A stretch of 40,294 nt of DNA from Acholeplasmataceae bacterium UBA2284 (lineage in GTDB: Bacteria > Bacillota_I > Bacilli_A > Acholeplasmatales > Acholeplasmataceae), in contig DDWO01000021.1 in NCBI GenBank assembly GCA_002345705.1, forward strand, positions 73,721 through 114,014. The letters are read 5' to 3'. The position numbers and the translations under genes are program-made. The notes under the pieces are model-generated. The model ran no database searches. It saw only the letters and a program-made list of their open reading frames with translations, and had not been told where the DNA came from. Every line of letters begins with the position of its first letter. The first letter of the stretch is position 1. Positions 24,067 to 33,495 of this stretch are shown piece after piece.

Positions 24067-27000
24067 ATGATAGAATTTTTACGAGACAAGCCCAACTTAA
24101 AAAAAGTGATTCAAAAAACATCGAAGCCGATGTTTTTTAAGTCTTCAAATGACACGTATAATGCATATTTATGTGTCACAGATTTTTTAGAGAACAAAAA
24201 TACTGTTTTTGTAGTTACCCCTAATCTATATGAAGCACAAAAGTATTATGATACGATTAGTCAGATGATAGATTCAGAGGATGTTTTATTCTATCCTGCT
24301 GATCAAACATTGACATCAATTATGGCGTTAGGAAGTCCAGAGTTTAAAAGCGAAAGACTTTATACATTAAAGATGCTAATGACGGGAAAACCATATATAG
24401 TAATTACTACATTACAGGGTTTATGTCAAAGACAGCTTACTGCAAAGGATTATGAGAATAGTGTTAAAAAAATTGAAAAAGATGCAGTCTACGACATTGA
24501 TAAGCTGGTTCAATTTCTTGTTTATAGTGGATACTCACGGACCTATACTGTTGAAAAACCAGGTGAATTTTCTCTTCGAGGGCATATTCTTGATGTATTT
24601 ACTTTGAATAACAGCCAGCCTTATAGACTTGATTTTTTTGATACCGTATTAGACCAGATTAAGGTCTTTGATGTGGAAACACAACGCTCATTTGCAAGTC
24701 TTGAGTTTATTGAGATAGCACCGATGAATGAATTATTTTATACAGATCAAATGAAGGCAGAAGCTATTTCTAAGATCACATCTTTCTTCTCTAAAATGAC
24801 TTTATCAGATAGAGAAACAGAAAAATTAAACCGAGATATAGAATCAATCGAGATGAGAACCAAGCTTGATGGGTTAACTATTTACATGCCGTTTTTTAAT
24901 CAAATTGAAACAACATTACTAGATTTTTCAAATCATAAAAAGATATATATGATAGATGTTCATAAAATGAGAGTTAATGAGGAAGCAATCGAAAGTGACT
25001 TGCAAACCTATGCAACAACGATGAATGGCGATCATTTTTTAAAGATACCCTTTAGAGTAACATTAGAAAAACAACTCAAGCAAAACCACATAGAGATTGA
25101 TAATTTCGGATTAAATAGTCCAAATGATTCCTATGATTTAGGTGTATCAGCTGTTAATAACTACCAAGGTAATTTAGCTTTAATGTACATGGACATCAGA
25201 GATATTCCACAAAACTATCAAATTATTTTTTGTGTCTCATCTAAGCACTACTACAGCGAAATTGAATCATTTTTAGTAGATAAAAAAATAGATTTTTCAA
25301 CATCAATTAATAATGATTCTGGCATCCACCTCTTAAATCAATCTAGCTATGGATCCTTTCTTTCAAAGCATGATCATCTACTAATCATCGATGAATCTCA
25401 ATTATTCTCCTATCGAATTAGACCTGCCATTAGATATCGAAGTGTGCTCAATCAATCAACAAAAATTAGACGGATTGAAGATTTAACTGTCGGAGATTTT
25501 GTTGTACATTACGACTATGGTATTGGGCAATATGTAGGTTTAAAGACGATGGAACTATCGGGAGAAAAAAGAGATTATTTGCATATTATTTATGCGAATG
25601 ATGAAGTTCTTTATGTACCAATGGATCAAATCGATATGGTCTTAAAATATAGCAGTCATGATGGAATGCATCCAAAGCTTTCAAAGCTTGGTGGAAAGCA
25701 GTGGACAAAAACTAAGGCTAGTGTCAGAATGCGGATTAAAGACCTAAGTGATCGCTTGATTGCTCTATATGCTCAGCGTCAACAAAGTGTTGGCTTTGCG
25801 TTCAATAAGGATAATGAAATGCAAGGAGCATTCGAAAGAGATTTTATCTACGAAACAACAAAGGATCAGGAAAAAGCAATTATTGAAACGAAGCACGATA
25901 TGGAATCAGAACGTCCGATGGACCGATTGATTTGTGGTGATGTTGGGTTTGGAAAAACCGAAGTCGCACTGCGTGCAGCATTTAAAGCAGTGCTAAATCA
26001 GAAGCAGGTTCTATATCTTGTTCCTACGACAGTCCTTGCTAGACAACATTATTATACATTTAAGGAACGCTTTGATAAATATGGAGCGAATGTCGCACTA
26101 TTAAGCCGTTTTGTGACACCTAAGAAACAAAAAGAAACGCTAGATAAATTAAAAAAAGGATATGTAGATGTTGTCATTGGAACGCATCGACTTTTATCTG
26201 GAGATGTAAAATTTAAGGATTTAGGTCTACTCATTATTGATGAAGAACAACGCTTTGGAGTTGAACACAAAGAAAAGATCAGAGAGATAAGAGTGAATGT
26301 AGATACACTTACTCTATCAGCTACACCAATACCTAGAACTTTACAGATGTCAATGATGGGGCTTAAGGACTTAACAATGATTGAGACACCTCCAAGAAAT
26401 AGATATCCAGTTCAAACCTATGTTGTGGAAAGACAAGAGGCTTTGATTAAAGAGGCTATCACCAGAGAGCTTGCAAGAGGTGGACAAGTGTTTTATTTGT
26501 TTAATACTGTGCAAGGTATTGAGGGTATGGTTTATAAACTTCAAAAGCTAGTCCCTGAGGCACGAATTTGTTATGCACATGGACAGCTCAATAGAGATCA
26601 ATTAGAAAACGTATTAAGCGATTTTATTGATCATGAATACGATATTTTAGTTTCAACAACGATTATTGAAACAGGTGTTGATATTCCAAACACAAACACA
26701 CTGATTATCCATGATGCAGATAAACTTGGTCTTTCACAGCTCTATCAAATTAGAGGAAGAGTGGGAAGAAGTGATCGCATTGCATACGCATACCTTCTTT
26801 ATGATGCGTATAAAAATATTAATGATGAAGCAAAGAAAAGACTTTCAGCAATCCAAGATTTTACTGCACTCGGAAGCGGATTCAAAATCGCTATGAGAGA
26901 TTTGTCCATCAGAGGTGCTGGAGATGTTTTAGGCTCTGAACAATCTGGGTTTATCGATTCTGTCGGTATTGAACTTTACATGAAGCTTCTAGAGGAAGCA

Positions 27001-27483
27001 ATCACAGGAGTATCACTTGAAAAGCCTAAGGATACTCAAATTGAAGAAGTTTTCGCTCCGCGTCATGTTGATCCAAATTACGTATCACAAGATGGCGTCA
27101 GAATTGAAATTCATAAGCGTATCGCAGAACTCAATAGAGTATCTGATGTAGAAGATTTAAAAAATGAACTCACGGATAGATTTGGCGCATTAGATCCTGA
27201 TTTATTACTTTACATGTATGAAAAATTATTTAAAAAGCTTTCCTCAAAAATTGGAGTTCATCGAACGATTGTTGAATCTAGTCAAGTCACACTTGTGTTA
27301 TCTATGGAAGCTTCACAAAAAATTGACGGTAAAAAATTATTTGACAAAGCAAATGAATCTACCTCCAAGGTTAGACTTGGATATTTCAAAGGTCATGTCC
27401 ATATCATCTTAGTAACAAAACATGCTAAGGAACATTGGCTATATTTGTTTGACCTATTTTTGGATGATTTCGTTTATAATTGA
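24067..27483 (+). CDS. mfd: Transcription-repair coupling factor Mfd
   Basis: 1138-residue SF2 translocase that removes RNA polymerase stalled at lesions and recruits UvrA. Order of domains: UvrB-like N-terminal part (1-~330), RNA-polymerase-interaction CarD-like domain (~470-540, DFVVHYDYGIGQYVGLKTME), RecG-type helicase with Walker A GDVGFGKTE (624-632) and DEEQ (725-728), SATPIPRTLQMS, motif VI QIRGRVGRS, and a C-terminal TRCF domain. Length is close to the usual 1150-1180. AGGTAGG-like sequence before ATG is only moderate. The ORF is intact, without frameshift. Confidence 0.96.
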   Translation: MIEFLRDKPNLKKVIQKTSKPMFFKSSNDTYNAYLCVTDFLENKNTVFVVTPNLYEAQKYYDTISQMIDSEDVLFYPADQTLTSIMALGSPEFKSERLYTLKMLMTGKPYIVITTLQGLCQRQLTAKDYENSVKKIEKDAVYDIDKLVQFLVYSGYSRTYTVEKPGEFSLRGHILDVFTLNNSQPYRLDFFDTVLDQIKVFDVETQRSFASLEFIEIAPMNELFYTDQMKAEAISKITSFFSKMTLSDRETEKLNRDIESIEMRTKLDGLTIYMPFFNQIETTLLDFSNHKKIYMIDVHKMRVNEEAIESDLQTYATTMNGDHFLKIPFRVTLEKQLKQNHIEIDNFGLNSPNDSYDLGVSAVNNYQGNLALMYMDIRDIPQNYQIIFCVSSKHYYSEIESFLVDKKIDFSTSINNDSGIHLLNQSSYGSFLSKHDHLLIIDESQLFSYRIRPAIRYRSVLNQSTKIRRIEDLTVGDFVVHYDYGIGQYVGLKTMELSGEKRDYLHIIYANDEVLYVPMDQIDMVLKYSSHDGMHPKLSKLGGKQWTKTKASVRMRIKDLSDRLIALYAQRQQSVGFAFNKDNEMQGAFERDFIYETTKDQEKAIIETKHDMESERPMDRLICGDVGFGKTEVALRAAFKAVLNQKQVLYLVPTTVLARQHYYTFKERFDKYGANVALLSRFVTPKKQKETLDKLKKGYVDVVIGTHRLLSGDVKFKDLGLLIIDEEQRFGVEHKEKIREIRVNVDTLTLSATPIPRTLQMSMMGLKDLTMIETPPRNRYPVQTYVVERQEALIKEAITRELARGGQVFYLFNTVQGIEGMVYKLQKLVPEARICYAHGQLNRDQLENVLSDFIDHEYDILVSTTIIETGVDIPNTNTLIIHDADKLGLSQLYQIRGRVGRSDRIAYAYLLYDAYKNINDEAKKRLSAIQDFTALGSGFKIAMRDLSIRGAGDVLGSEQSGFIDSVGIELYMKLLEEAITGVSLEKPKDTQIEEVFAPRHVDPNYVSQDGVRIEIHKRIAELNRVSDVEDLKNELTDRFGALDPDLLLYMYEKLFKKLSSKIGVHRTIVESSQVTLVLSMEASQKIDGKKLFDKANESTSKVRLGYFKGHVHIILVTKHAKEHWLYLFDLFLDDFVYN

Positions 27484-27500
27484 TAGTAGAGGTGATCGAG

Positions 27501-28682
27501 ATGGCAGTAGATATTTTAAAAATATCAAAGGATGCACAAGAGGCGGCTAAAAAACATAAAGACGTCATTAATGCATCCATTGGTATGTTTTACGATGAGG
27601 AAAAACAAATCGGAGGCATGCCAACAGTATCAAAGGCAATAAAGAACTTAACAGATGAAGAAATTCTCCCCTATCCAGCAGTCGATGGAGGAGCAACCTT
27701 CAAAAAGAATGTCATTTCATGGGTACTAGGGAAGTACGAACATGAAATCAAGGAAAAGATGTTTGTGAATGCATGTGCAACGCCTGGGGGAAGTGGAGCA
27801 ATTGCATCAACATTCTCAATCTTTTCAAAACCAGGTGAATCTATTTTCGTATCTAATATTAGATGGCAATACGAAAGATTTGCAGACCGCGCAAAACTCG
27901 ATGTATTTGAACACAATTTATTTGATGGCGATCAATTTGATATGGTATCATTTAAAGAAAAATTAAATGAGCTCTGCAAGATTCAAAAACAAGTTATCGT
28001 TATCATCAATGACCCTTGCCACAATCCAACAGGCTTTACATTAAGTGAACAAGAGTTTAAAGGTATTATCGATGTTCTAAACGAAATGAAGCATAATGAT
28101 ATTGTCTTCTTATATGATCTAGCATATTTAGAATATTCACACGAAGAGGACAATAGAAAGAAAATTACTTTCCTTCCGCTTTTAAAATCACACGTCTTAA
28201 CGATTATTGGTTTTAGCGGATCGAAAACATTTGGGGCATATGGTCTAAGACTAGGTGCAGCCATCATGCTGTCAGTCAATGAAACTAAAGTTAAGGACGC
28301 ATATCCTAAATATGTAAACGAGGCTAGAGGCTCTTGGTCAGCAACACCAACGGTATCTATTGAGTTATTCAATAAATTCTCAATTGAATCTAACAGAAAA
28401 GAATTTAACCATGATTTAAATAAAATCAATAGTCTTGTTCAAGAGAGAAGTCAATCATTCATTTCTCAGGCTAAAGAAATTGGTTTAAAAACACATCCGT
28501 TTAGAAGTGGGTTCTATACAGTCGTGCTTACAAATAATCCAGAAACTGATTATTTAAAGCTAGCAGAGCATAGAATATTCGCAGTACCAATGAGTGGTGG
28601 AGTTAGATTTGCATTATGTAGTTTATCTAAAAACGAGATTAAAGGACTCCCACAAAAAATTAAATCAATATTAAATTTATAA
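27501..28682 (+). CDS. PLP-dependent aminotransferase (aromatic/aspartate type)
   Basis: 393-residue fold-type I aminotransferase. The PLP lysine is K242 in SGSKTFGAYGLRLG. INDPCHNPTGF holds the conserved Asn for the cofactor, FLYDLAYLEY carries the Asp/Tyr pair, and a C-terminal Arg in GGVRFALCS binds the substrate carboxylate. This combination resembles the tyrosine/aspartate aminotransferase group (TyrB-like); the amino acid used cannot be fixed from sequence. ATG 27501 has AGAGGTGA 5 nt upstream; the frame continues to TTG 27480 inside mfd, which I reject. Mfd stop is 17 nt before this ATG, so the gene likely rides on the mfd transcript. A terminator follows. Confidence 0.85.
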   Translation: MAVDILKISKDAQEAAKKHKDVINASIGMFYDEEKQIGGMPTVSKAIKNLTDEEILPYPAVDGGATFKKNVISWVLGKYEHEIKEKMFVNACATPGGSGAIASTFSIFSKPGESIFVSNIRWQYERFADRAKLDVFEHNLFDGDQFDMVSFKEKLNELCKIQKQVIVIINDPCHNPTGFTLSEQEFKGIIDVLNEMKHNDIVFLYDLAYLEYSHEEDNRKKITFLPLLKSHVLTIIGFSGSKTFGAYGLRLGAAIMLSVNETKVKDAYPKYVNEARGSWSATPTVSIELFNKFSIESNRKEFNHDLNKINSLVQERSQSFISQAKEIGLKTHPFRSGFYTVVLTNNPETDYLKLAEHRIFAVPMSGGVRFALCSLSKNEIKGLPQKIKSILNL

Positions 28683-28683
28683 G

Positions 28684-28710
28684 ACCCAGTCAATGGGTTT
28701 TATTTTTTTT
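28684..28710 (+). terminator. Intrinsic terminator after the aminotransferase gene
   Basis: ACCCA (28684-28688) and TGGGT (28694-28698) around GTCAA, followed by TTTTATTTTTTTT. The stem is short but the T-tract is long. Confidence 0.75.
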
Positions 28711-28740
28711 ATAAGTAAGACTTATCAAAAACGTTTTCAC
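28711..28740 (+). promoter_or_regulatory. Operator-like sites upstream of pflB
   Basis: ATAAGT (28711-28716) and ACTTAT (28720-28725) form a perfect inverted repeat. It is followed by TCAAAAACGTTTTCAC (28725-28740), which matches the catabolite-responsive element pattern WTGNNARCGNWWWCAW except for three positions, with the CG core and right half intact. In many Firmicutes pfl is under CcpA-type control; that this site is used is inference. Confidence 0.35.
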
Positions 28741-28784
28741 TTTATTTAATTATGATTTTATTAGATTTGTTCCTAAAGATTAGA

Positions 28785-28790
28785 TATAAT
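28785..28790 (+). promoter_or_regulatory. -10 element of pflB
   Basis: Perfect TATAAT 46 nt before the pflB ATG. The -35 is weak (TTAGAT at 28761-28766, 18 bp), which is compatible with a regulated promoter. Confidence 0.6.
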
Positions 28791-28836
28791 GTAGCAGTCA
28801 AACACGATCGTAATTAAATAATATAGGAGGTACTTT

Positions 28837-31098
28837 ATGTCTGCTTGGAACGGATTTAAAGAAGGAAACTGGATGTCAACTGTTGATGTCCGAGATTTTA
28901 TTGACAAAAACTACACTGAATATAAAGGGAATTCATCATTTTTAGTTGGCCCTACAAATAGCAGTTTAAAATTGAATCAATTATTCGAAGGATACTTGAA
29001 GGAAGAAAAGGAAAAGGGTGGTGTCATCGAGTTAGACACACACGTTGTAGCATCCATTACTTCTCATGGACCTGGATATATGGATAAGAGCATTGAAAAG
29101 ATTGTCGGTCTTCAAACTGATAAGCCTTTTAAGCGTGCATTTCATCCATATGGAGGAATTCAAGTCGCTGTCAAGGCAGCAGAATCATATGGTTATCATG
29201 TTGATGATCAATTAAAACATATATTTACAGAATATAGAAAAACACACAATCAAGGTGTATTTGATGTATATAATGCAGATATCAGAAGAGCTAGAAGATC
29301 AGGGATTGTTACAGGTTTACCTGATGGCTATGGTAGAGGTAGAATCATTGGGGACTATCGAAGAGTAGCGTTATATGGAGTTAATTTTCTAATTGAACAA
29401 AAAAAGTTAGAAAAAACAAAATTTAGCTACCCAATGAATGAGAAAAATATTAGATTACGTGAAGAAATTCAAGAACAAATCATTGCATTAGAAATGCTAA
29501 AGGAATTAGGTAAATCCTATGGTTTTGATATTTCAAGACCAGCTGAAAATGCTACGGAAGCAGTTCAATGGCTGTACTTTGCTTATCTTGCAGCTGTAAA
29601 AGAGCAAAATGGAGCAGCAATGAGTTTAGGAAGAACAGCGACTTTCCTTGATATATACTTTGAAAGAGATATCAAAAATGGATTACTTGATGAAATAGAA
29701 GCACAGGAACTAATCGACCATTTTATTATGAAGCTTAGAATGGTACGATTTGCTAGAACTCCTGAATATAATGAACTATTTACAGGCGATCCAACATGGG
29801 TTACCGAGTCCTTGGCAGGAATGAACAATGATGGAAGATCATGGGTCACAAAAAATACATATAGATATCTTCAAACATTATACAATTTAGGTACTTCAGC
29901 AGAGCCTAATTTAACAGTTCTATGGAGTGAAAATTTACCACATAATTTTAAAAAGTTTTGCTCAAAGATATCCATTGATACCTCATCTATTCAATATGAA
30001 AATGATGAGCAAATGCGTCCGAACCATACAGATGATTATGGGATTGCATGCTGTGTTTCACCAATGGCTCTTGGAAAAGAAATGCAATTTTTTGGAGCAC
30101 GTGCGAATCTTGCAAAAGCATTATTATTCGCATTAAATGGTGGAAAAGATGAACTTACCGGAGATCAAATAGGTCCTGTTGATGAAGTATTAAAAGCTGA
30201 CTATTTAGATTTTGATACAGTCATGGAAAAGTTTAATCATATGCTCGACTGGTTAGCGAAAACATACGTTAGCGCACTAAACATCATTCACTATATGCAC
30301 GATAAATATGCGTATGAAAGACTACAAATGGCTCTACACGATGCTGAAGTTGGAAGAAATTTTGCTACAGGTATCGCAGGACTTTCTGTTGTAGCTGATT
30401 CATTATCTGCGATTAAATATGCAAAGGTGAAGCCTATTTATAATGATCAAGGACTGATAGTTGATTTTGAAACCTCTGGAGATTTTCCTTTTTATGGAAA
30501 TAATGATGATCGAGTGGACCAACTAGCTGTTCAAATAGTTGAACAATTTATGAATAAAATAAGAGCACAATACACTTATAGAGAATCTATCCCTACAATG
30601 AGTATTCTTACCATTACATCAAATGTTGTCTATGGAAAGAAAACTGGTAATACACCAGATGGTAGAAGAAAAGGTGAAGCCTTTGCTCCAGGTGCTAACC
30701 CGATGCATGGAAGAGATAAATCAGGAGCACTTAAGTCGTTATTATCTGTTTCAAAAATTCCTTGTGAAAGCTGTCAAGATGGTATTTCTAATACATTTAC
30801 AATTGTTCCTCAAGCACTTGGTAAGGGGAGTGGACTTGAATCGGCTGATGGATTTACCTACGAAGGTAACATCAAGGTTGAAAATCTTGTCAACATTTTA
30901 GATGGTTATTTCGTTAGCGGAGGGTATCATCTAAACGTTAACATTTTCAACAGAGACATGCTAATTGATGCATATAATAATCCAGAAAAATATCCTAATT
31001 TAACGATTAGAGTATCAGGATATGCGGTAAACTTCTCAAATCTAACAAACGAACAGAAGAAAGAAGTTATTTCAAGAACTTTCCATGAAAACATGTAA
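28837..31098 (+). CDS. pflB: Formate C-acetyltransferase (pyruvate formate-lyase)
   Basis: 753-residue glycyl-radical enzyme converting pyruvate and CoA to acetyl-CoA and formate without oxygen. Catalytic C405-C406 sit in GIACCVSPM. The radical glycine is G728 in RVSGYAVNF, 26 residues from the C-terminus. TPDGRRKGEAFAPGANPMHGRD is typical of true PFL rather than the diol or choline branches (key residues G, R, R and the GANPMHG block). TAGGAGG precedes ATG. The activase gene overlaps its 3' end by 14 nt. With PduL it links to acetyl-phosphate; with Fhs it feeds formate to folate. Confidence 0.97.
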   Translation: MSAWNGFKEGNWMSTVDVRDFIDKNYTEYKGNSSFLVGPTNSSLKLNQLFEGYLKEEKEKGGVIELDTHVVASITSHGPGYMDKSIEKIVGLQTDKPFKRAFHPYGGIQVAVKAAESYGYHVDDQLKHIFTEYRKTHNQGVFDVYNADIRRARRSGIVTGLPDGYGRGRIIGDYRRVALYGVNFLIEQKKLEKTKFSYPMNEKNIRLREEIQEQIIALEMLKELGKSYGFDISRPAENATEAVQWLYFAYLAAVKEQNGAAMSLGRTATFLDIYFERDIKNGLLDEIEAQELIDHFIMKLRMVRFARTPEYNELFTGDPTWVTESLAGMNNDGRSWVTKNTYRYLQTLYNLGTSAEPNLTVLWSENLPHNFKKFCSKISIDTSSIQYENDEQMRPNHTDDYGIACCVSPMALGKEMQFFGARANLAKALLFALNGGKDELTGDQIGPVDEVLKADYLDFDTVMEKFNHMLDWLAKTYVSALNIIHYMHDKYAYERLQMALHDAEVGRNFATGIAGLSVVADSLSAIKYAKVKPIYNDQGLIVDFETSGDFPFYGNNDDRVDQLAVQIVEQFMNKIRAQYTYRESIPTMSILTITSNVVYGKKTGNTPDGRRKGEAFAPGANPMHGRDKSGALKSLLSVSKIPCESCQDGISNTFTIVPQALGKGSGLESADGFTYEGNIKVENLVNILDGYFVSGGYHLNVNIFNRDMLIDAYNNPEKYPNLTIRVSGYAVNFSNLTNEQKKEVISRTFHENM

Positions 31099-31834
31099 TG
31101 AAGTATATGGAAATGTGCACTCGATAGAAACATTAGGAGCATTTGATGGACCTGGAATTCGTTATGTCTTATTTCTACAAGGATGTCCATTTCAATGTCA
31201 GTACTGTCATAATCGAGACACATGGAGCACGAAACAAAACAAGTTAATGTCGGTATCTGATATACTTGATGATTACAAGAAGTACAAGCATTTCTATAAA
31301 AATGGTGGTATTACAGTCAGCGGAGGAGAACCTCTTCTTCAAATGAATTTCTTAATTACTCTTTTTAAGGAAGCTAAAGCATTAGGAATTCATACTTGCC
31401 TTGATACATCTGCAGCCTGTTACAGCATCCAGCAATCCAACGATTTTTTAACATTAATCAAATACACTGATCTAATTCTCCTAGACATCAAGCATATAAA
31501 TAATGAAAAGCATATAAAACTAACAGGCAGTTCAAATACCCAAGTATTAGCATTTGCACAATATCTAAATGAAATGTCAGTTCCAGTAATTATTCGACAT
31601 GTTTTAGTTCCTACGATTAGTGATTCTGAACAGGACTTAGTGCAGTTAAGAAGCTTTCTAGAAACTATGAGAAATATTGTTGCCATAGAAGTACTTCCAT
31701 ATCACAAATACGGAATAAGTAAATGGAAAGATATGGGGTTAACCTATCCCTTAGAACACATTAATGAACCAACCAAAGATAAAATAGAGTTTGCAGAATA
31801 CATACTCAAGAACAATTTTCCCTTTCATAAATAA
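31085..31834 (+). CDS. pflA: Pyruvate formate-lyase activating enzyme
   Basis: 249-residue radical-SAM activase that installs the glycyl radical on PflB. The [4Fe-4S] site is C34-x3-C38-x2-C41 (GCPFQCQYCHN), preceded by SIETLGAFDGPGIRYVLF, which is specific to PFL activases, and followed by GGEPLLQ. The start lies 14 nt inside pflB; there is no good Shine-Dalgarno, so translation is probably coupled to pflB. Length matches E. coli PflA (246). No ferredoxin insert is present, which separates it from the glycerol dehydratase and other activases. Confidence 0.95.
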   Translation: MKTCNEVYGNVHSIETLGAFDGPGIRYVLFLQGCPFQCQYCHNRDTWSTKQNKLMSVSDILDDYKKYKHFYKNGGITVSGGEPLLQMNFLITLFKEAKALGIHTCLDTSAACYSIQQSNDFLTLIKYTDLILLDIKHINNEKHIKLTGSSNTQVLAFAQYLNEMSVPVIIRHVLVPTISDSEQDLVQLRSFLETMRNIVAIEVLPYHKYGISKWKDMGLTYPLEHINEPTKDKIEFAEYILKNNFPFHK

Positions 31835-31843
31835 ATACTATGT

Positions 31844-31874
31844 TATAATAAAAGTATCTTAATTGAGATACTTT
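31844..31874 (+). promoter_or_regulatory. -10 element followed by a 9-bp inverted repeat before fhs
   Basis: TATAAT (31844-31849) is followed directly by AAAGTATCT (31851-31859) and AGATACTTT (31866-31874), a perfect inverted repeat with a 6-nt centre TAATTG. As RNA from pflA it is a terminator-like hairpin with a very short T-tail; as DNA it would overlie the transcription start. The -35 is not convincing. The fhs ATG follows at 31898 after AAGGGAG. Confidence 0.5.
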
Positions 31875-31897
31875 TACATTATATAAGGGAGAAAAAA

Positions 31898-33490
31898 ATG
31901 GAAAAAATTGCTTTGTTATGCGAAAAAATGGGAGTCGCTCCTGAAGAGTGTATTCCCTATGGCTTTGATAAGGCCAAAATTGACTTAAAGGTTTTAAGAA
32001 GATTGAAGGATCAACCAGATGGCAAGTTGATTCTTGTTACAGCGATTACCCCAACACCAGCTGGTGAAGGAAAGACAACAGTATCTATAGGACTTAGTCA
32101 AGGTCTCAAATATATTGGTAAAAAGCCTATGCTTGCTCTTCGTGAACCTAGTTTAGGACCAGTTTTTGGATTAAAGGGTGGAGCGACAGGTGGTGGATTA
32201 TCAAGTGTTACTCCTCAGGATGACATTAATCTACACTTTACGGGTGATATGCATGCGATTACTGCAGCAAATAATTTATTATCTGCATTAATTGATAATC
32301 ATATGTTTCAAGGAAACGAACTTGAAATTGAAACAGTAACGTGGAAACGTTGCATGGACATGAATGACCGTAGTTTAAGAGACATTGATACACCAATAAG
32401 AAAAGACGGATTTGTTATAACAGCTGCGAGCGAAGTAATGGCAATCCTCGCCTTATCATCTGACTTAGATGATTTAAAGATGAGATTAAACCGCGTTTTA
32501 GTTGGCTATAATAAAGAACAAAAGCCTGTTTATGTTAAAGATTTAGGTGGAGCTGATGCGATGGCTTTACTATTAAAGAACGCGATGAATCCAAACTTAG
32601 TTCAAACACTAGATGGCGTTCCAACATTTGTGCATGCGGGTCCATTTGCGAATATTGCTCATGGATGTAATTCAATCGTTGCAACTAAGCTTGCACTCAA
32701 ACTAGGTGAGTATACAGTAACGGAAGCAGGATTTGGTGCTGATTTAGGTATGGAAAAATTCCTTGATCTTAAAATGCCTTACCTAAATAAAAAGGTAGAT
32801 GCAGTCGTTGTTGTTACAACGCTACGTGCATTAAAGTCTCACGGTCAAGCCGAAGACTTCAGTAAACCTGATTTAGATGCGATGATTAAGGGTCTACCAC
32901 TATTAGAAAAACATTTAACAAATGTTCAAAACTTTGGAATGCGTTATGTAATTGCAGTCAATCATTTTTATAATGACTCACAAGAAGAAGTTGATTACAT
33001 TATGAATTGGGCTAAGGAAAAGAATCATCCGATTGCCTTATCCAAAGGATTCGCTGAAGGTGGAAAAGGTATGGTTGATTTAGCAAATATTGTTGTTGAA
33101 CTTGCTGAAAAGGGATCTAATTTTAAACCTATCTACGACAACTCAGATTTACCGAAGGTTAAAATAGAAAAAATAGCTACTAAGATTTATGGTGCTACAT
33201 CAGTTGAGTTTTCTAAGAAGGCACTTGCTCAATTAGAGTCCTATCAAAACTTAGGTTGGAATTTACCGGTTTGTATGGCTAAAACACCACTTTCATTGAC
33301 TGGTGATCCAAAAATTGTCGGACTACCAGAACCATTTACATTAAGCATTCAGGAAATTAGACCATCCTTAGGTGCTGGATTCCTAGTTGCCTTAACCAAA
33401 GGTATTATGGTTATGCCAGGCTTAAACAAAACTCCAAGAGCATTATCAATGTTTATCGACAGTGATGGTAACTTGATTGACAAGGAGTGA
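31898..33490 (+). CDS. fhs: Formate-tetrahydrofolate ligase
   Basis: 530-residue enzyme forming 10-formyl-THF from formate, THF and ATP. It is slightly shorter than the common 555-560 residues. The ATP loop is TPTPAGEGKTTVSIGL (51-66), followed by LREPSLGPVFGLKGGATGGG (key residues R, P, G), AGFGADLGMEKF and the C-terminal PGLNKTPRA. It sits directly after pflBA, so formate made by PflB is the natural substrate, a plausible route to purines and, with FolD and GlyA, to serine. The stop is 5 nt before folD, so fhs and folD are one operon. Confidence 0.96.
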   Translation: MEKIALLCEKMGVAPEECIPYGFDKAKIDLKVLRRLKDQPDGKLILVTAITPTPAGEGKTTVSIGLSQGLKYIGKKPMLALREPSLGPVFGLKGGATGGGLSSVTPQDDINLHFTGDMHAITAANNLLSALIDNHMFQGNELEIETVTWKRCMDMNDRSLRDIDTPIRKDGFVITAASEVMAILALSSDLDDLKMRLNRVLVGYNKEQKPVYVKDLGGADAMALLLKNAMNPNLVQTLDGVPTFVHAGPFANIAHGCNSIVATKLALKLGEYTVTEAGFGADLGMEKFLDLKMPYLNKKVDAVVVVTTLRALKSHGQAEDFSKPDLDAMIKGLPLLEKHLTNVQNFGMRYVIAVNHFYNDSQEEVDYIMNWAKEKNHPIALSKGFAEGGKGMVDLANIVVELAEKGSNFKPIYDNSDLPKVKIEKIATKIYGATSVEFSKKALAQLESYQNLGWNLPVCMAKTPLSLTGDPKIVGLPEPFTLSIQEIRPSLGAGFLVALTKGIMVMPGLNKTPRALSMFIDSDGNLIDKE

Positions 33491-33495
33491 TTTAG

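Noticed and set aside
27983..28429. 148-codon minus-strand ORF inside the aminotransferase gene
   Set aside because: Shadow of a well-conserved gene, with no ribosome site and no recognisable domain.
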